Source of the DNA: Flavobacterium nitrogenifigens
Lineage (GTDB): Bacteria; Bacteroidota; Bacteroidia; Flavobacteriales; Flavobacteriaceae
Length of the DNA stretch: 64,000 nt
NCBI RefSeq assembly: GCF_003254565.1
Contig: NZ_QJRI01000168.1
Location: forward strand, 89,414 to 153,413
Reading direction: 5' to 3'
Within the stretch, counting starts at the first letter, position 1; the number at the start of each line of letters is the position of its first letter. The position numbers were made by a program, and so were the translations under genes. Under the pieces are notes generated by a model. That model searched no databases. It was not told the origin of the DNA and saw only the letters and a list, made by a program, of their open reading frames with translations. Positions 60,316 through 64,000 of the stretch are shown piece after piece.

Positions 60316-62721
60316 CTATGGAATTACATAAGAGGTGTTTGTATTTGTCTGTGCATATTGAATTGCCCAAGCCAGAGTATTAGCATACATAATACTATTA
60401 TATACCGTTGTTGATCCAGTATATGCTTTTGATAAAGGAACACCTGTTGATGAAATCTTTGCAGGGTACGTAGTAGTAGAAGTATTGCTTGCTGTTCCCG
60501 CAGCCCAACCACCATCTCCTACAAACATATATCCAAGCGTATTATGTACAAATGATGTCATTCTGTCAGATCTACCTTGAATAGTAGCCAAAGCTGTTGT
60601 ATTTACAATTTGTGGAACTGAGTAAGAGTTATTTAAATCTCCTCCAATGCTTAATCCTTTTACACTTCCAAATGGTCCATCAGTTATGGCATTAGAAACA
60701 GTAGTTAATGGATTAATATAGGTTGAGTTATCTCTATTAACGTCTCCTGAAGATATAGAAGAACCACATATTGCATTAATTAAACTGGCAAGATTACCAT
60801 TGTCGTTTTCTTGCGCTTGAATTAAGACACCCTTTTTGTTCTTCACAAAATCAGCTAAAATTCCAACTGAAGTTGAGTTTGGTGTGAAATTGTACGCTAA
60901 TACAATAATATCTACTTGGTTGTTATTAATATTACTTTTAAGCGCACTATCACTAGTACCTCCATTTATAATTTTCATACTTTGCACTTGCACGATACCA
61001 TTAGGACCAAAACTTGAAGCATTCATTAAAATTGCTTTTGAGGCATCACCAGAACCTGCTGTACCAGGTGCATACAGACTTTGTCCAAGACTTAAAATGT
61101 TCATTGTACGATAAACAAACGTAATTGCTTTTGAACAAGTTATTCCGCTTGAAGTACTATTAGAACTAATTGTATAACTAAATGCCCCTCCAGATACAGG
61201 AGTTCCAGAAGCTTGCAATGTTACAGATTGTGCTCCAGTAGTCGTGAATGTTCCTGTTCCTGAGAAGGAAACTCCATTTACTGTACTTGTAGTAATATTA
61301 TAATCCCCTACATAAGTAACCGTTACAGGAACTGTCATAGTATTTGCACTAGTCATTGCCTGATTAGGAACATAACTTCCTGAAACCGAAATAGTACCAC
61401 AAGTCATTGTATAGGCAACTGGCTGTTGTGCAATAACAAGATTAAAAGAACAAGTTGCTGAACTTCCTGGCGTACCAGTTAGCGTCAAAGCAGTAGTTGC
61501 ACCTGATAATGGTGTTCCTGATCCTTTCAGTACTACCGTATCAGCCCCAAGTTTTGTTAATACAATTGGCCCAGAAGAGAACGATACTCCGTTAACTGTA
61601 TTGGTTGTAATTGTTGTTGATCCTGTAGCAGTAACATTAATAGGTAATGTAATTGTATTCGTTGTTAAATTAAGTGGTACATTTTGCATGTAAGCCCCAC
61701 TTTGAGTAGCTCCAGCACAATTCATTGTATAAGCCACCGGAGCAACGGTTACCGGAATACCACTACAAGATGCCGTTGCTTGACTATTGGCATTTGAAGA
61801 AAGACTAAAAATATTAGTACCGGCTGTTTCTGGCATTCCCGTACCTAACAATTCAACTGTTTGAGGTCCTGTTGTTGTAAAAGTCCCTTGTCCCGTAAAA
61901 GAATAACCATTTACTTTATTTGTACTCATACTCCAGAATCCTGTATTAGTTACAATAACGTTTACTGTTAACTTATTAGCAGGAGTTAGATCCAATCCAA
62001 TATTATAAGATCCTAATGCCGAAATACTGGCACAGGTAACAGAGAAATCTACACTGGCTTTTTCTACAAAAATATGTGGTGAACAACTAGTAACAACTCC
62101 GTTCAAAACCAAGCTTACTACATCACCAGGATCTCCTGCTGCATATCCTGCATTTGGTCTTCCCGTTCCTCTTAAAGTTAAATCATATGTGCTTGCATTT
62201 GGGAAACTTCCGCTTGCTTCAAAATAATAGCCATTGGCAGTTGTTGCTGTAATAGTATATGTACCAGGTTGTGTTACAGTAACTGGAACTGTAAGCGTAT
62301 TGCTCGTTGTTAAAACCTCGCCTTGTTTATAAGTTCCATTCGCTGTAACTTCTGAACATTGTACAGAAGAAATATCAAAAACAGCTGGCGGCGGTGTACC
62401 ACACATACTCAGCCATTGTACTCTTAAAGCATCCCAATAATCAAAACAATTGGTATTGGTATTGAACACCAATAATCCGTTTGATAAATTAGCTGAAGGA
62501 ATAGCGTTACGCTGTGCTGTAGACATGCGTGAAATCAACATTCCTTTATTATTACTTTCTAATTCAAAAATCGCCCCATCTCTGGCTTTTGTTGCTCCAT
62601 TGCTAATGGTTCCGTCTTTAATTTTTGCAGTTTCAACCTGAGCGAAAACGGAGCAAAAACTTAGTAAACTGAAGACAACTGCTAATGTTATCTTTTGTAC
62701 TTGATTTATATAATTCTTCAT
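60316..62721 (-). CDS. Large secreted protein with tandem Ig-like repeats
   Basis: An 801-residue secreted protein with a signal peptide (LLSFCSVFAQ). After a fibre-type region (GAIFELESNNKGMLISRMSTAQRNAI, about 45-75) come four related repeats of roughly 100 residues. Each has a Cys near the start (SVQCSEVTANGTYKQ, VTCASISALGSYN, MNCAGATQSGAYM, MTCGTISVSGSYV), the words VPVTVT or LPINVT, and a Gly-Thr-Gly turn. The C-terminal 250 residues start NILSLGQSLYAPGTAGSGD and resemble a trehalose-utilisation or amidotransferase-like fold, a weak comparison. It is probably a surface adhesin-like protein. The GxGTPxSG words appear once per repeat. Confidence 0.7.
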   Translation of the reverse strand: MKNYINQVQKITLAVVFSLLSFCSVFAQVETAKIKDGTISNGATKARDGAIFELESNNKGMLISRMSTAQRNAIPSANLSNGLLVFNTNTNCFDYWDALRVQWLSMCGTPPPAVFDISSVQCSEVTANGTYKQGEVLTTSNTLTVPVTVTQPGTYTITATTANGYYFEASGSFPNASTYDLTLRGTGRPNAGYAAGDPGDVVSLVLNGVVTSCSPHIFVEKASVDFSVTCASISALGSYNIGLDLTPANKLTVNVIVTNTGFWSMSTNKVNGYSFTGQGTFTTTGPQTVELLGTGMPETAGTNIFSLSSNANSQATASCSGIPVTVAPVAYTMNCAGATQSGAYMQNVPLNLTTNTITLPINVTATGSTTITTNTVNGVSFSSGPIVLTKLGADTVVLKGSGTPLSGATTALTLTGTPGSSATCSFNLVIAQQPVAYTMTCGTISVSGSYVPNQAMTSANTMTVPVTVTYVGDYNITTSTVNGVSFSGTGTFTTTGAQSVTLQASGTPVSGGAFSYTISSNSTSSGITCSKAITFVYRTMNILSLGQSLYAPGTAGSGDASKAILMNASSFGPNGIVQVQSMKIINGGTSDSALKSNINNNQVDIIVLAYNFTPNSTSVGILADFVKNKKGVLIQAQENDNGNLASLINAICGSSISSGDVNRDNSTYINPLTTVSNAITDGPFGSVKGLSIGGDLNNSYSVPQIVNTTALATIQGRSDRMTSFVHNTLGYMFVGDGGWAAGTASNTSTTTYPAKISSTGVPLSKAYTGSTTVYNSIMYANTLAWAIQYAQTNTNTSYVIP

Positions 62722-62793
62722 GTTCTAAAATTTTAGTCAGCATCAAAGCACTTTACAGTGCTTTGACCTGATTAATGATTAATTGGTTTGCTA

Positions 62794-64000
62794 TTATTTA
62801 GTTGATATTAATTTTTCCAATTTCTCCAAACGTTCATTCATAGCTTCTGATTCAGCTTTTAATTGCTCCGCTGCAGCTTTTAACTGTTGGATTTCACTAT
62901 TTTTAACTTCTAATTCCTTGTCTTGTTCAATAATATGCAAATACAATTCTTCTGTTTTTTCAAGTAATTGTATTGATAATTCAGAAACATTAAATGAATA
63001 TCCTTCTTTTGTTTTTACCAATTCGTTAATAGGTGTTATCCCTGGCAAATGCTTATTCTTTTTAATAAATGCATCTACTTCAGCCAATGGTTTAAATTTA
63101 TAATCTCCCTTAATTTCTGAGAATCCTTTAAAATAATCTTCAAATACATAATCGGCATAGTAGCTATTTACTGTTGTGATTGCACCGTTTACTCTCAGCT
63201 TTTCACTTGGAGCAGAAGAAGGCGTTGTAAACCCGATTCCTACCCAGCCTTGAGTATATACATTCTCTGTGTTTGATGTTGCACCTTTGTTTGTATCTGT
63301 ACTAAACCAAGGCTCTTTAACTACATCTGCAAGGTTTAAAGCATTTACTTTGTTATCTTCATCTGTATAATCTAATGTCCCTGCATCGCTGTTTACCTCT
63401 AATTTGGTAAGTGTTTGTGCATCTCCCACAAGATCTACCAGTTTGAATTCACTGTCAACACCATTCTCATCTTGATAAACCAATGATTGAGTTGCACCGT
63501 CGTATGTTAATGAAGTCAAGGTTTCAGTTCCTTTTACCAAAACTGACATGTCAATAGGATTATCAGTTCCAGTTTCATCTTTATACGTCAAAGTGTGTTT
63601 ATCTACTAACTGTCCGTATTGATCTTGTTCTTGCGTCACAACATCAGTTAATGCTGTAACTGTCTCTTTAATAGCAACTGGAGCTCCTAAAGTTTCATTA
63701 GTGTATGTTGCAATTGTATTTCCTGTTGTTACAACTGGAGTTACTGAAGTTATAGTTTCGGCTTTCCCAACTAAATCAACTAAACTAATTACAGTTGGAA
63801 TTCCGCTTTCGCCATTATAGGTCAACGTATTTGCTACTGCATCATAAACAAGCGTTGTTTTAGTCTCTGCATTCCCTACCAAATCAACAAGCTGAAGAAC
63901 ATTAGCAATATTATTCTCATCTATATAAGTCAGTGTTTTTGCTGTCGCATCGTAAACCAAAGAAGTTAATGTTTCTTTATTTTCAATAAGTTTCGTAATT
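62794..64000 (-). CDS. Fibre-like repeat protein (partial, N-terminus missing)
   Basis: The frame is open to the right edge of the window and its start is outside. At least 400 residues are seen. The repeat of about 30-40 residues is built from TLTSLVYDATAKTLTYIDENN-like units ending in LVDLVG, typical of beta-rich fibre shafts. Then comes a globular part (GWVGIGFTTPSSAPSEKLRVNG, about 12 kDa), the Bacteroidota fibre-end segment FIKKNKHLPGI and FNVSELSIQLLEKTEELYLHII, and a C-terminal coiled coil with heptads (LKAAAEQLKAESEAMNERLEKLEKL). It lies 72 bases upstream of the Ig-like repeat gene on the same strand. Confidence 0.75.
   Translation of the reverse strand, partial: ITKLIENKETLTSLVYDATAKTLTYIDENNIANVLQLVDLVGNAETKTTLVYDAVANTLTYNGESGIPTVISLVDLVGKAETITSVTPVVTTGNTIATYTNETLGAPVAIKETVTALTDVVTQEQDQYGQLVDKHTLTYKDETGTDNPIDMSVLVKGTETLTSLTYDGATQSLVYQDENGVDSEFKLVDLVGDAQTLTKLEVNSDAGTLDYTDEDNKVNALNLADVVKEPWFSTDTNKGATSNTENVYTQGWVGIGFTTPSSAPSEKLRVNGAITTVNSYYADYVFEDYFKGFSEIKGDYKFKPLAEVDAFIKKNKHLPGITPINELVKTKEGYSFNVSELSIQLLEKTEELYLHIIEQDKELEVKNSEIQQLKAAAEQLKAESEAMNERLEKLEKLISTK

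Noticed and set aside
1..64000. tRNA, rRNA or riboswitch
   Set aside because: No cloverleaf, rRNA or known riboswitch sequence was noticed on either strand by eye; a dedicated search was not possible.

Overview
The window looks like chromosomal DNA from a Flavobacterium or close relative (Bacteroidota). It is AT-rich. It carries a SusC/SusD pair and a hybrid two-component regulator, and its promoters fit the Bacteroidota pattern TTG-N19-TAnnTTTG. Lipoprotein signal peptides are common, and Shine-Dalgarno-like sites are not evident. No rRNA, tRNA, CRISPR array, prophage or plasmid backbone was seen.

Layout. (1) 1-8621: a truncated fumarylacetoacetate-hydrolase-family gene diverges from an operon of two solute-binding-fold proteins without signal peptides, two family III CoA-transferases, a Gfo/Idh/MocA oxidoreductase, a MaoC-type hydratase and a FucP-like transporter. 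I know of no described pathway with this composition, and it is the best candidate for a new system. (2) 9042-15480: a small secreted protein and an RND efflux operon (outer-membrane factor, pump, adaptor), then a LytS/LytTR-type two-component pair and a DUF3861 protein. (3) 18184-28681: assorted genes, including a sugar dehydrogenase lipoprotein, three thioredoxin-fold proteins, a SUKH immunity-like gene beside an unknown gene, a REP-associated transposase inside a field of palindromic repeats, a CinA domain protein, three small envelope or unknown proteins and a HAD phosphatase. (4) 28897-51478: a polysaccharide utilisation locus for a glucuronate-containing glycan. It holds a DUF4861 protein, a LacI regulator, YhcH, KDPG aldolase, mannonate oxidoreductase, mannonate dehydratase, a pectate-lyase-superfamily protein, a hybrid two-component sensor, SusC/SusD, GH88 and two GH2 enzymes. 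(5) 51708-59821: a DUF2911 protein and a periplasmic molybdenum hydroxylase (three subunits) with its likely maturation genes: cysteine desulfurase, MobA-like nucleotidyltransferase and XdhC. (6) 60316-64000: two surface or fibre-like proteins, the second running off the end.

How it works together. The polysaccharide locus reads as a full route. A glycan is sensed by the hybrid sensor, bound and imported by SusD/SusC, and cut by the lyase-like protein, GH88 and the GH2 enzymes. The released glucuronate or unsaturated uronate would then pass through mannonate and KDG/KDPG to pyruvate. Uronate isomerase, KduI/KduD and KDG kinase are not in the window and must be elsewhere. The XdhC, MobA-like and desulfurase genes fit insertion of a sulfurated cytosine-dinucleotide molybdenum cofactor into the Tat-exported oxidoreductase.

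Intergenic DNA is unusually rich in palindromic elements of several families: hairpins near the transposase, two copies of a 142-145 bp element with 30 bp ends, two copies of a 101-102 bp element, and a nested palindrome of about 310 bp at 8677-8988.
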